This document shows positions 45,160 through 53,999 of a stretch of DNA of 64,000 bases, piece after piece. The stretch is from Nostoc sp. C052 (GTDB taxonomy: Bacteria > Cyanobacteriota > Cyanobacteriia > Cyanobacteriales > Nostocaceae), in the NCBI RefSeq assembly GCF_013393905.1, contig NZ_CP040272.1, positions 4,832,001 to 4,896,000 of the forward strand. Reading direction: 5' to 3'. The translations under genes were made by a program, and so were the position numbers. Below the pieces are notes generated by a model. It ran no database searches, had not been told where the DNA came from, and saw nothing but the letters and a program-made list of their open reading frames with translations. The stretch's first letter is position 1. Every line of letters begins with the position of its first letter.

Positions 45160-48018
45160 TCAAACGGCCTTCTTGCCCATAATCCGCAAAAATATCTTCT
45201 CCGCTTCAATCCACACGAACATTAAGGCACTGAAGCCAATACAAATCCCCAACTCTTGCATATTCAGGTAGTGAGTACCAAAGAAATCTCGCAGGGGTGG
45301 GACATAAACTAGCATCAACTGCAAGATCGTGGTGACGACAACAGCCGCTAGTACAAAGATATTAGAGAAAGGATTCATCTCGATGGTTAGTCGGTTGTTG
45401 GAGCGAATGGCGATCGCATGTCCCATTTGGGCGATACATAAGGTAGTAAATACCATCGTCTTCCAAGTTTCAGGATCGCCTTGATACCCAGCAGCATGGG
45501 TATGTTGATAAGCCCACCACATCAAGGTAATGGTAATAATGGCAAATATTATCCCAATACGAATCATGTAAGAACCTAATCCCCTGGCAAAAATACTTTC
45601 ACGGGGACTAAAAGGCGGACGTTGCATTACATCCGGTTCTGGGGGTTCCACAGCTAATGCCAAGGCTGGTAAACCGTCTGTCACCAAGTTCATCCAGAGA
45701 ATTTGTAAGGGAGTAAGGGGAACGCCTCCCAAACCAATTAGGGGCGCAGCTGCAATTGTGAGAACTTCACCAATGTTACTGCCCAGGATGTATTTAATAA
45801 AGCGGCGGATATTAGTGTAAACAACTCTGCCTTCCTTGGTGGCACTAACAATGGTGGCGAAGTTGTCATCAAGTAACACCATATCGCTGGCTTCTTTACT
45901 GACATCAGTGCCAGTAATGCCCATTGCAATCCCGATGTCGGCTTGTTTGAGGGCTGGAGCATCGTTGACACCATCACCCGTCATTGCCACAAATCGACCC
46001 CGGCGTTGCAGTGCTTGGACAATTCGCAGTTTGTGTTCTGGGGAAACTCTGGCATAGATGCTCACCAAGTCAACATTTTGCTCTAATTCCTGGTCAGTCA
46101 TCCGTTGCAATTCTTGACCTGTGAGTAAGCGATCGCCTTCTTGGGCAATTCCCAAATTGGTGGCGATCGCTCGTGCTGTTAATTGGTGGTCGCCTGTAAT
46201 CATGATTGGGCGAATACCTGCATCCCGACACTCTTGCACAGATGCTCTGACTTCTGGGCGTGGTGCATCTAGCATTCCCACCAATCCCAGCCACACCAAA
46301 TCTTGCTCAGATGTTTCGTCTGAACCTGACGGTGGAATTTCCGTAAGAGGTTTGTAGGCAAAACCTAGCACCCGCAAACCTTTACTCGCCATTTTGTCAT
46401 TTTCTGCCAAAATTTGCTGGCGTTGTGCTTCGGTTAAAGTACCCGTGTAATTACCCAAATGAATCTGAGTGGAACGTGCCAAGGTTAACTCTGGAGAACC
46501 TTTGGTAAACATTAAGTAGGGTTCAGATTCGAGAAAACCGGCGATCGCAGGATCAATTCCTCTCGAAGATGCTTCACCTGTGGCGACTCCCTCCACCTGA
46601 GTAATGACGCTCATCCGCTTCCGTTCCGAGGAAAAGGGAAACTCCGCAACCCGAGGTAACTTACTGTTCCACTGGTCTTTTTCGATTCCGGCTTTTCCCG
46701 CCAGGGTGAGTAATGCCCCTTCTGTTGGATCTCCCAAAATCGCCCATTCACCTTGTTCTTTTTGCAACACTGAATCATTACAAACAGCACAGGCGACAGA
46801 CAACGCGGAGATTTCTGGAGCCTCCTCTAAGGAAATTTTTTGACCATCTAATTGAAAGTCCCCTATGGGAGCATAACCTTCGCCGATGACGCGAAAAGTT
46901 TTGTTATTGGTGGAAATCGATTGCACCACCATTTTATTTTGAGTCAGGGTGCCGGTTTTATCAGAGCAGATGGTGGTTACAGAACCCAATGTTTCCACTG
47001 CTGGCAATTTGCGAATCAAGGCATTTTGGCGCACCATTCGCTGGGTTCCCAGTGCCAAGGTGACAGTAATTACAGCTGGTAAACCTTCTGGTACTACGGC
47101 AACCGCCATACTCAAGGAAACTTCCAAGAGTTCTTGGATGTTTTTAAAACCTCCGTCCTTAATGACACCACCGACGACAACGATCGCCACGAGAATTAAA
47201 GAACCCGTAACCAGAACATTACCGAGTTGAGTCATCCGCTGCTGTAAAGGCGTAGGTTCACTTTCTACCGCCTGCAACATTGCAGCAATTTTACCCAATT
47301 CTGTAGTCATGCCGGTGTTCGTCACTAGAACTTTGGCACGTCCTTGGACTACTTCAGTGCCTTGAAAGACGACATTGAGGCGATCGCCTAATGATGTTTC
47401 CTCTGGCAATTTTAGTGATGCCTGTTTATTAACGGCTTCGGCTTCACCAGTTAAGGCCGACTCACGCACTTGTAAATTCGACTGTTCGATCAAGCGGCCA
47501 TCTGCGGCTATCTGCATCCCAGCTTCCAGCAGCATTACATCCCCTGGAACTAGTTCCTTAGCTGCTATCTCCACCAATCTGGTGTCGCGGATTACGCGTA
47601 CTAAGGGAGAGGTCATTTTTTTCAAGGCTGCCAAGGCTTTTTCGGCACGGCTTTCTTGGACGTAGCCGAGGATGCCATTGAGGATGACAATTGCTAAAAT
47701 AGCGATGGTATCTTTAAATGGCACTTCACCAGGCTTTAAGGTGCCCGACCGCCAACTCCATAAATCTATCAAGCCAGAAATCAGAGCGACGCCAATCAGC
47801 ATCAACAACATAATGTTCTTGAACTGATCCAGCAGAATTTCCCAAGTACTACGGCCAGCAGTTTCTTCAAGTTCGTTGGGGCCGTATTTTTGCAATCTCT
47901 GTTGAATTTCTTGGGGTGTTAAGCCGCTGTCTGCATTACTATCAAGCAGGTCTAGCGCTTTATCAACTTCTAAACTATGCCAAACGGCGGCACCTTCAGG
48001 CAGAGAATTAGCAGACAT
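45160..48018 (-). CDS. P-type cation-transporting ATPase (Ca2+/H+-like, P2 type)
   Basis: 952 residues from ATG 48018 (MSANSLPEGAAVWHSLEVDKAL); a GTG at 48030 is less likely. The N-terminal cation-ATPase domain (KYGPNELEE) is followed by a membrane pair, the actuator with SALTGEAEAV, and PEGLPAVITVTLALGTQRM. The phosphorylation motif is CSDKTGTLTQNKM. The nucleotide domain has FTKGSPE, and TGDGVNDAPALKQADIGIAMG and six C-terminal helices complete it. The type is close to PMR1/SERCA-like P2A and cyanobacterial PacL. The ion (Ca2+, Mn2+ or other) is not settled by sequence. Confidence 0.94.
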   Translation of the reverse strand: MSANSLPEGAAVWHSLEVDKALDLLDSNADSGLTPQEIQQRLQKYGPNELEETAGRSTWEILLDQFKNIMLLMLIGVALISGLIDLWSWRSGTLKPGEVPFKDTIAILAIVILNGILGYVQESRAEKALAALKKMTSPLVRVIRDTRLVEIAAKELVPGDVMLLEAGMQIAADGRLIEQSNLQVRESALTGEAEAVNKQASLKLPEETSLGDRLNVVFQGTEVVQGRAKVLVTNTGMTTELGKIAAMLQAVESEPTPLQQRMTQLGNVLVTGSLILVAIVVVGGVIKDGGFKNIQELLEVSLSMAVAVVPEGLPAVITVTLALGTQRMVRQNALIRKLPAVETLGSVTTICSDKTGTLTQNKMVVQSISTNNKTFRVIGEGYAPIGDFQLDGQKISLEEAPEISALSVACAVCNDSVLQKEQGEWAILGDPTEGALLTLAGKAGIEKDQWNSKLPRVAEFPFSSERKRMSVITQVEGVATGEASSRGIDPAIAGFLESEPYLMFTKGSPELTLARSTQIHLGNYTGTLTEAQRQQILAENDKMASKGLRVLGFAYKPLTEIPPSGSDETSEQDLVWLGLVGMLDAPRPEVRASVQECRDAGIRPIMITGDHQLTARAIATNLGIAQEGDRLLTGQELQRMTDQELEQNVDLVSIYARVSPEHKLRIVQALQRRGRFVAMTGDGVNDAPALKQADIGIAMGITGTDVSKEASDMVLLDDNFATIVSATKEGRVVYTNIRRFIKYILGSNIGEVLTIAAAPLIGLGGVPLTPLQILWMNLVTDGLPALALAVEPPEPDVMQRPPFSPRESIFARGLGSYMIRIGIIFAIITITLMWWAYQHTHAAGYQGDPETWKTMVFTTLCIAQMGHAIAIRSNNRLTIEMNPFSNIFVLAAVVVTTILQLMLVYVPPLRDFFGTHYLNMQELGICIGFSALMFVWIEAEKIFLRIMGKKAV

Positions 48019-48312
48019 CGTGTAGGTCACAGCAAATGGTTACAAAATTCGATCATAATTTAGTGATGGCAGGAATTCCATCTCCTAAAGTTACATTAAG
48101 GCGATCGCCTAGTCAGATGAATGTATCTGTAATTCTTAACATTTGTAAATTCTTCCTATTTTGACATAGTATTATTTCTCACGAAAGAGTTTTTCGGAAC
48201 ACATTGTACCGATAATTGTTAATACCCGGCTGTAAACGTGGCGTTTTAAGGATTTGGTACCCAATCCCTAATCCCCAGTCCCCAGTCACTTTTACACTTA
48301 CCACAAGGTTTT

Positions 48313-49983
48313 ATGAGTTTTGCACCCCCCACTTTGACCGTTAGCCAGATGTTTGGGCAAAAAACAATTCGACCGCTTACTGCTGCTGCCCTGTGTGGCA
48401 TTACTTTCATTAAAGATAGACTGATTGCCATTGACAGTATTAAAGGGCATCTACTGGAGATTGATCCCACCTCTGACAACAGTAAAATTCTCAATCCCCA
48501 TCAAGTTAAAGAATTTACCGATGTCACTGGTCTAGCGGCGTGGGAAGATACTTTGTGGGTGAGCCGAGAAAATAGTGTTTATTTGTGCAAACTTGATGCT
48601 TTGGGTCTGGAACATTTTGTGACATTGCCTTATGCGGCTGACGGTGTTGCTGTTTGGGAAACAACAGTTTATGTCAGTTGCCAAAGACTAGGTTATATTC
48701 TGGTTTTTGACCGCGAAACCCGAAAAGAGATTACCAGATTTTATGCTCCTGGAGTTGGGATCGAGAATTTGGCAGTCAACCAAGAAATGCTGTGGATTTG
48801 CGATCGCACTGAACAATCAGTTTACGCGATGGACAGGGCCACAGGAGAACTGCAATTTAGCGTCCTAACACCCTTTGAATCTCCCACAGGCATCGCAATC
48901 CATAAAAATTACGAAACAGGCAAAGAGAGTATCTACGTCGCCTACGCTTCAGAGGAGCCTTATATCCGGGATAACCCTAATGCCGATCCGAGTCATGAGT
49001 TAACATTCCGCGATCGCACTTTTATTCATCCTCTGTATTACCATTACCAGCCAGATAAGCGTTACGCCCTGTCTAACGGCTATCTCATTGAAATGTCTTA
49101 TGCTGAGGAAATTGCACCCTTAGACGAAGTTTATATCCCTGATGTGGAATGGCGCATCGCCCTACCATCGGAAACTGAGCGTCAAAAGGTGAAACACGTT
49201 GAACCCATTGGTATGCCCTTTACCGAAGAAGTGATCGAAGGGCAACGTGTAGCAGTCTTTAAATTTGATTCTCTTGCCCCAGGCGAACGGCACATATTTG
49301 GCTGGAAAGCACTTTTGGAAGTTCGAGGAATTAAATATCGCATCACACCTAGAGATGTAGAAGACGTTCCTGAACTATCCCCAGAATTACAAACACGCTA
49401 CTTAGTAGATGACGACGATTTAGCAATGGATACCACCATTGTTCGCCGTGCCGCCAGAGAAGCAATTGGTTCTGAAACCAATGTGCTGCGGAAAATGCAC
49501 AGCATCCGCAACTACGTTTACGATGAATTATCCTACGGTATTAAACCTTATATTGATACACCAGATATAGTTTTAGAACGCGGCGTTGGTTCCTGTGGCG
49601 AATATGTCGGCGTTTTACTTGCCCTATCCCGTTTAAATGACATCCCCTGCCGCACCGTCGGTAGATACAAATGTCCTCCTCATAGTGACTTACTAGGAGT
49701 TCCACTACAACCCGACTTTAATCATGTTTGGCTGGAATTCTACGTCCCAAATTTTGGCTGGTTGCCAATGGAATCAAATCCTGATGATGTGGGTGAAGGT
49801 GGGCCTTATCCAACGCGCTTTTTTATGGGCTTATGCTGGTATCACATTGAAATTGGCAAAGGTATCACCTTTGAAACCGTGACAAGTCAAGGTGCGCGGC
49901 TAACTAAAGAAGATATCCCCATCGGTGATTTGGCGATAAATCATATTCGGTTCACAATTCTTAAAGAATTACCGGACTTTTGA
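48313..49983 (+). CDS. Transglutaminase-like protease-fold protein with N-terminal propeller-like repeats
   Basis: 556 residues. Residues about 20-250 read as an SMP-30/NHL-like beta-propeller (LIAIDSIKGHLLEIDP, TLWVSRENSVYLCKLD, VWETTVYVSCQRLGYILVFDRETR, LWICDRTEQSVYAMDRATG). A connector follows, then a transglutaminase core at about 400-500 with catalytic triad Cys428 (GSCGEYVGVLLALSRL), His471 (NHVWLEFYV) and Asp491 or 492 (ESNPDD). No signal peptide is seen. Bacterial members mostly act as peptidases or amidases. The propeller-transglutaminase combination recurs in cyanobacteria as a protein of unknown substrate. Confidence 0.88.
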   Translation: MSFAPPTLTVSQMFGQKTIRPLTAAALCGITFIKDRLIAIDSIKGHLLEIDPTSDNSKILNPHQVKEFTDVTGLAAWEDTLWVSRENSVYLCKLDALGLEHFVTLPYAADGVAVWETTVYVSCQRLGYILVFDRETRKEITRFYAPGVGIENLAVNQEMLWICDRTEQSVYAMDRATGELQFSVLTPFESPTGIAIHKNYETGKESIYVAYASEEPYIRDNPNADPSHELTFRDRTFIHPLYYHYQPDKRYALSNGYLIEMSYAEEIAPLDEVYIPDVEWRIALPSETERQKVKHVEPIGMPFTEEVIEGQRVAVFKFDSLAPGERHIFGWKALLEVRGIKYRITPRDVEDVPELSPELQTRYLVDDDDLAMDTTIVRRAAREAIGSETNVLRKMHSIRNYVYDELSYGIKPYIDTPDIVLERGVGSCGEYVGVLLALSRLNDIPCRTVGRYKCPPHSDLLGVPLQPDFNHVWLEFYVPNFGWLPMESNPDDVGEGGPYPTRFFMGLCWYHIEIGKGITFETVTSQGARLTKEDIPIGDLAINHIRFTILKELPDF

Positions 49984-50082
49984 ATTTGGGCATTGGGCAT
50001 CGCGCACAAAAGGCAGAGGGGCAGAGGAGAAAACTCTTCTCCCTTGTTCCCTGCTACCTTTCTTCTTTCCCAGTCCCCACCC

Positions 50083-50208
50083 CAATACTTGTCGGTTAAG
50101 GGGAAAAGGGGAAAGAAAAAACTTTACCCTTTACCCTTTACCCTTTACCCTTTACCCTTTAACCAAAACCCAATTCCGAGTTAAAAATGCAAAACCTACG
50201 CAGTATTG
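50083..50208. mobile_element. MITE-like element, inverted copy B
   Basis: 126 bp with ends caatacttgtcgg and ctacgcagtattg. Read on the minus strand it aligns end to end with copy A (17906-18031), including the shared ttttgcatttttaactcgga block. The centre carries a heptamer tandem (tttaccc, about five units, 50123-50160) where copy A has single or degenerate units. A 12-mer cccagtccccac lies on both sides (50069-50080 and 50209-50220), with two extra bases on the left, a possible target duplication. Confidence 0.75.
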
Positions 50209-50219
50209 CCCAGTCCCCA

Positions 50220-51074
50220 CTAGCTATTAACTCTTAAACTGGGCATTGGATATGATTGATGCTGCTTAAAATCGGCAAATTCACAGATGGAGTTAAATGG
50301 GCAAAAACGGCAGTGAGAACCAGGATTAGGAGGGAAAATTTTACTGAAATTACTAGTTTCTTCTTGATATTTATGCAGATCATGTTGGTGTTTGTGGGCA
50401 ACATTCGCTAACTCAAATTTTAAGGATTCTAATTCACTATTATTAATGCTAATTAACTCAGACTTTTTACATATTTCCAAATTATAAAATGATGCAACAG
50501 CTTCTCGTCCAGGATAAAGATAACGAGCCGCTAACAAGTAAACTAATGCCTGTCGTTTGTCAAAAGCCGACTTACCAGTTTTGAAATCCAAAATATGTAA
50601 AGTGCTATCAGACTCAATAAAAACGCAGTCCATAGCCGCGTATAAACGAAAGCAATAATCTTCTTGTTCAACTACTATCGGTTTGGGAAAGCCTTCATCA
50701 CCTGGAGTTAATTGGATAATATCTTTATCCAAAAGCAACGGCGAATCGTGATACTTTTGCAAAATTTGCAGTACGCGTTGCTGGACTTGAACGCTTGAGT
50801 GGGCTAATTTTAGTAGCTGTGCAACTCTTTCTACACCATCTGCTTGCTTCAACAGATGCCTGTGATGATGAAACTCATAAATGCCTTTTTGGGCGAGTAT
50901 GCCTATCCGCTGGGGTGCGGTGGCTTGTGCTAACAGCGCTTTGACTTGTGGTTCGTGTTGCCGTGCTTTGATAAACCCCCGTCTCATCTGGCAATGCCAG
51001 CGTTCTTGCCCGGTCGCTGGGGCAACTAGAGACCAAAGGTGATAACTGGCAAAAGGTCGATCGGGGGTTGACAT
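50220..51074 (-). CDS. Stand-alone PD-(D/E)XK nuclease, Cas4/AddB-like, with predicted Fe-S cysteines
   Basis: 284 residues. Catalytic core: AAMDCVF with D149, then LHILDFKTG with D163 and K165, and a Gln/Tyr helix (DKRQALVYLLAARYLYPG). The C-terminal cysteines C255, C258 and C264 (CRFCPFNSIC) with C28 near the N-terminus match the four-Cys iron-sulfur staple of Cas4/AddB-type exonucleases. No cas or add genes are nearby, so a DNA repair or recombination role is inferred. The stop codon abuts the copy-B flank. Confidence 0.82.
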   Translation of the reverse strand: MSTPDRPFASYHLWSLVAPATGQERWHCQMRRGFIKARQHEPQVKALLAQATAPQRIGILAQKGIYEFHHHRHLLKQADGVERVAQLLKLAHSSVQVQQRVLQILQKYHDSPLLLDKDIIQLTPGDEGFPKPIVVEQEDYCFRLYAAMDCVFIESDSTLHILDFKTGKSAFDKRQALVYLLAARYLYPGREAVASFYNLEICKKSELISINNSELESLKFELANVAHKHQHDLHKYQEETSNFSKIFPPNPGSHCRFCPFNSICEFADFKQHQSYPMPSLRVNS

Positions 51075-51219
51075 TGCTCAGAAACAGTGAGAGAAAATAC
51101 GGTGGGGAGAAGTTTAAGCTAAGGCTTGCTTAGAAAAGAACTTCGGATGATACTTGCTGCTACCCAGGCTTTGCAGGAAGCTTTTATAGTACTGATATGT
51201 ACGGGAGCAAGTGGCAAAA

Positions 51220-52635
51220 ATGTCCAGCAAGATAAAATTTGGTACTGATGGATGGCGAGGGATTATTGCCGATGATTTTACATTTCCCAATGTACGGAAA
51301 GTAACAAGGGCAATTGCCACTTACTTAGCAACAGCCTACACAAAAGATAGACCAGTACTTATTGCCTACGATACTCGCTTTTTAGCTGACCAGTTTGCCC
51401 AAACAGCGGCCCAAGTCCTAGCAGACTTGGGTTGGACTGTAAAAATTACCGATCGGGATTGCCCCACACCAGCAATTGCTTACAACGCCCGCCACTTAAA
51501 TTCCGCAGGGGCGCTAATGTTTACTGCTAGCCATAATCCAGCACGCTACTGTGGAATTAAATATATACCCGATTATGCTGGGCCTGCCACTCCAGAGATT
51601 ACTGATACTATTGTGGCAAATATAAAAAGTGCATCGGATGAGTTGCCTGGGAGTAAACCATTAGGTTCAATTTCAATTTTCGATCCGAAACCTAATTACC
51701 TACAATTTATCTACACCTTACTTGATATAGAAAAGATTAAAAGCGCTAATTTAAAGGTAAAGTATGATGCTTTGTATTCTACCTCTCGCGGCTATTTAGA
51801 TGAAGTTTTGCAACATAGTGGCGTTCAGTTAGAAAGTTTTCACGATTGGAGGGATGTCTTGTTTGGGGGTGGAATGCCAGAACCCAAGGGAGAACAATTA
51901 GTTGAGTTAGCAGAAGCAGTAGTTCGCGATCGCGCTGATTTGGGTTTGGCGACGGATGGAGATAGCGATCGCTTTGGTATTGTTGATGAACAAGGAACTT
52001 TCCTTACTCCCAATACTGTGCTGTTAGTTTTAGCACGACATTTAATCAAAAATAAAGGTAAAACTGGCGTGATCGTCCGCACTGTGGCTACAACCCACCT
52101 GCTGGATAATTTCGCTGCTAAAAATGGGCTACAAATTTACGAAACACCAGTTGGTTTTAAGTACATCGGTGAAAAAATGCGCGAAACTGCTGTATTAATT
52201 GGTGGAGAAGAATCAGGCGGTTTGAGTATTATTGGGCATATTCCCGAAAAAGACGGGATATTAGCAGATATGCTGGTGGCAGAAGCGATCGCCTATGAAG
52301 GCAAACCTTTAAGTCAACTTGTCAAAGAAGCGATCGCCCAAGCCGATGGGCCACTGTACAATAACCGCCTAGACTTGCACCTCACAGAAGCGCACAAAAC
52401 CGCCGTCATGAATTCTTTTAGCAAAAATCCACCTACAGAGGTAGCAGGAATTAAAGTCAAGGAAGTAGGGCGTAAAGACGGTATTAAGCTCTATTTAGAA
52501 GAAGGTAGCTGGATTTTACTGCGTCCTTCCGGTACAGAACCACTGGTGCGCGTCTACCTCGAAACTAACACTCCCGAAAAACTCACCCAAATCGCCCAAG
52601 AGTTAGAGAGGGTCATTGCTAAACTAGAGGCATAA
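51220..52635 (+). CDS. Phosphoglucomutase/phosphomannomutase family protein
   Basis: 471 residues from ATG 51220 (MSSKIKFGTDGWRG); an in-frame GTG at 51211 sits nearer to gggag and could also serve. The four phosphohexomutase loops are intact: catalytic serine in MFTASHNPARYCGIKY (near residue 107), metal loop ATDGDSDRFG, sugar loop GGEESGG, and phosphate loop RPSGTEPLVRVYLE. It interconverts hexose-1- and -6-phosphates and so can supply sugar nucleotide synthesis. Unlike the fused module at 18185-20713, all catalytic residues are present. Glucose versus mannose preference cannot be told by eye. Confidence 0.93.
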   Translation: MSSKIKFGTDGWRGIIADDFTFPNVRKVTRAIATYLATAYTKDRPVLIAYDTRFLADQFAQTAAQVLADLGWTVKITDRDCPTPAIAYNARHLNSAGALMFTASHNPARYCGIKYIPDYAGPATPEITDTIVANIKSASDELPGSKPLGSISIFDPKPNYLQFIYTLLDIEKIKSANLKVKYDALYSTSRGYLDEVLQHSGVQLESFHDWRDVLFGGGMPEPKGEQLVELAEAVVRDRADLGLATDGDSDRFGIVDEQGTFLTPNTVLLVLARHLIKNKGKTGVIVRTVATTHLLDNFAAKNGLQIYETPVGFKYIGEKMRETAVLIGGEESGGLSIIGHIPEKDGILADMLVAEAIAYEGKPLSQLVKEAIAQADGPLYNNRLDLHLTEAHKTAVMNSFSKNPPTEVAGIKVKEVGRKDGIKLYLEEGSWILLRPSGTEPLVRVYLETNTPEKLTQIAQELERVIAKLEA

Positions 52636-52642
52636 AAATTAA

Positions 52643-52725
52643 AAGTGAGGAGTTAAGAGTTAAGAGTTATAAATTAACAATTCTTAACTTCTAACTCCTA
52701 ACTTCTAACTCCTAACTCCTCACTT
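52643..52725. repeat. Long imperfect inverted repeat of heptameric units (aactcct family)
   Basis: gtgaggagttaagagttaagagtt on one side and aactcctaacttctaactcctaactcctcac on the other can fold into a long hairpin 8 bases after the phosphomutase stop. Similar tracts lie at about 45027-45153 and 60685-60756. They may act as transcript ends. Confidence 0.7.
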
Positions 52726-52735
52726 TAATCAAAGT

Positions 52736-53014
52736 ATGAAAACTTTCGCTCCTTTTTTGACATCTCTAGTTGTAGCGGTTTGGGTAATCGCGATCGCAAT
52801 TATTTCAGTTCAAAATGCCACACCCGTATCGTTAAAATTCTTAACATTCCAATCGATTCAGATACCAATGGGTTTAGTGCTAGCTTTTAGTGCCGTTATC
52901 GGGTTAATTGGTATGGCACTGCTGCAACCTCTGTGGGGACTTGCTGGTATTGGGCAGCGTAATTCTCGATTGGAAGAGGATGCCGAATTTTTTGTTGATG
53001 ATGAAGATTTTTGA
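52736..53014 (+). CDS. LapA-family (DUF1049) small membrane protein
   Basis: 92 residues with two membrane segments: SLVVAVWVIAIAIISVQNATPVSLKFL (helix, then the family VQNxxPVxLxFL motif) and IPMGLVLAFSAVIGLIGMALLQPLW. The C-terminal tail is short and acidic (EEDAEFFVDDEDF). LapA/LapB-type proteins assist in lipopolysaccharide assembly in proteobacteria; in cyanobacteria the role is unknown. Confidence 0.85.
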   Translation: MKTFAPFLTSLVVAVWVIAIAIISVQNATPVSLKFLTFQSIQIPMGLVLAFSAVIGLIGMALLQPLWGLAGIGQRNSRLEEDAEFFVDDEDF

Positions 53015-53058
53015 GGCTTGAATAGCTGTGCAGTAGCACTGTATTAGATTTGGAAATT

Positions 53059-53242
53059 ATGGAAACTGAGTATGATTTTAGTCAGGGCAAGCGGTGAGTG
53101 ATTGAATCAACACCAACAGGTAAAACTCGAATTACAATTCGCGTAGATGATGAAGTACTAGCATGGTTTCGTGACCAAGTTCACACAGCAAGGAAATTAC
53201 CAAACATTGGATAATTTATTTCTTAGAAGTCCCTTAGTGTAA
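53059..53242 (+). pseudogene. Relic of a BrnA/DUF4415-type antitoxin gene
   Basis: Reading METEYDFSQGKR, then an in-frame TGA, then VIESTPTGKTRITIRVDDEVLAWFRDQVHTA matches the BrnA N-terminus and ribbon-helix-helix (IRVDDEVLAWFR). After HTA the frame shifts, and GNYQTLDNLF in the next frame equals the usual GNYQTLINxxLR end before a TAA at 53240-53242. It therefore has one nonsense change and one small deletion, with the C-terminus diverged. No BrnT toxin frame is visible upstream, so it is an orphan remnant. Confidence 0.75.
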
Positions 53243-53497
53243 GAAACCTTAAGTAAACCAACATTTCCAGGGCTTTGTTGGGTTGCGCTTTGCTTCACTC
53301 AACCCACAATTTTTCACAAAGCCAAGTGTATTGATTGATAAAACAAATCAACCCAACACTGAGAATACCTAATGTCATTTAGGCAATATTTTTAGCTATT
53401 TTGGGAATATAAACCGCCAATTTGACAATTTGGTGCAATCTTTCACCAATAATTACGAATTACGTACTTGCTTCTTGCCGGAGGCGAGTATTACGAA

Positions 53498-53713
53498 TTA
53501 GTAGACTACTTGCCACCAACCGAAAGCTGGGCCGATAAAACGGATAGTTGCCCATCCTACAACCATAATACCAATGCCTATCCAGGCACCACGAGTAGTC
53601 CAAGTGACAAATTGTTCGCCTTGAGTTTTTGTGATGGGAACCCAAGGCAAGATGCGAGCCTCTTGACCGTATGTTTCCTTCTGTGTGGTTTTACGACGTT
53701 TTGCTTCACCCAT
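53498..53713 (-). CDS. DUF2839 family small membrane protein
   Basis: 71 residues from ATG 53713 (MGEAKRRKTTQKETYGQE). The upstream ATG at 53722 would add three residues that break the conserved start. One membrane segment (GAWIGIGIMVVGWATIRFIGP) follows the basic N-terminus, and the end is FGWWQVVY. DUF2839 is a cyanobacterial and plastid-lineage family of unknown function. Confidence 0.85.
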   Translation of the reverse strand: MGEAKRRKTTQKETYGQEARILPWVPITKTQGEQFVTWTTRGAWIGIGIMVVGWATIRFIGPAFGWWQVVY

Positions 53714-53999
53714 AATCAGCAACTCAAATTCTACTTAGGTTCTAAATTTATTTTGCCAGGAATCATCGCTACAGAGAGGCGATGATTCGCATATCTTCTA
53801 TAAGCTGATAATAATGCTTGCTTTGAAGCTATCGCATTTTGGTTGACAAAATTTAAATTGAGTATAGGGCAAAACAGTTCCGTTAGCAGTGCAGTAGCGG
53901 GGCGTTTAGCCCGTTCCGAGTTCTGAGTGGGAATCTCACTCATTACTCATTACTCATTACTCATTACTCAGCACTCCTGAAGGCATTGGTAACTGGACT

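Noticed and set aside
46094..47082. Several open frames opposite the P-type ATPase
   Set aside because: They are shadows of the real gene in high-coding-density DNA.
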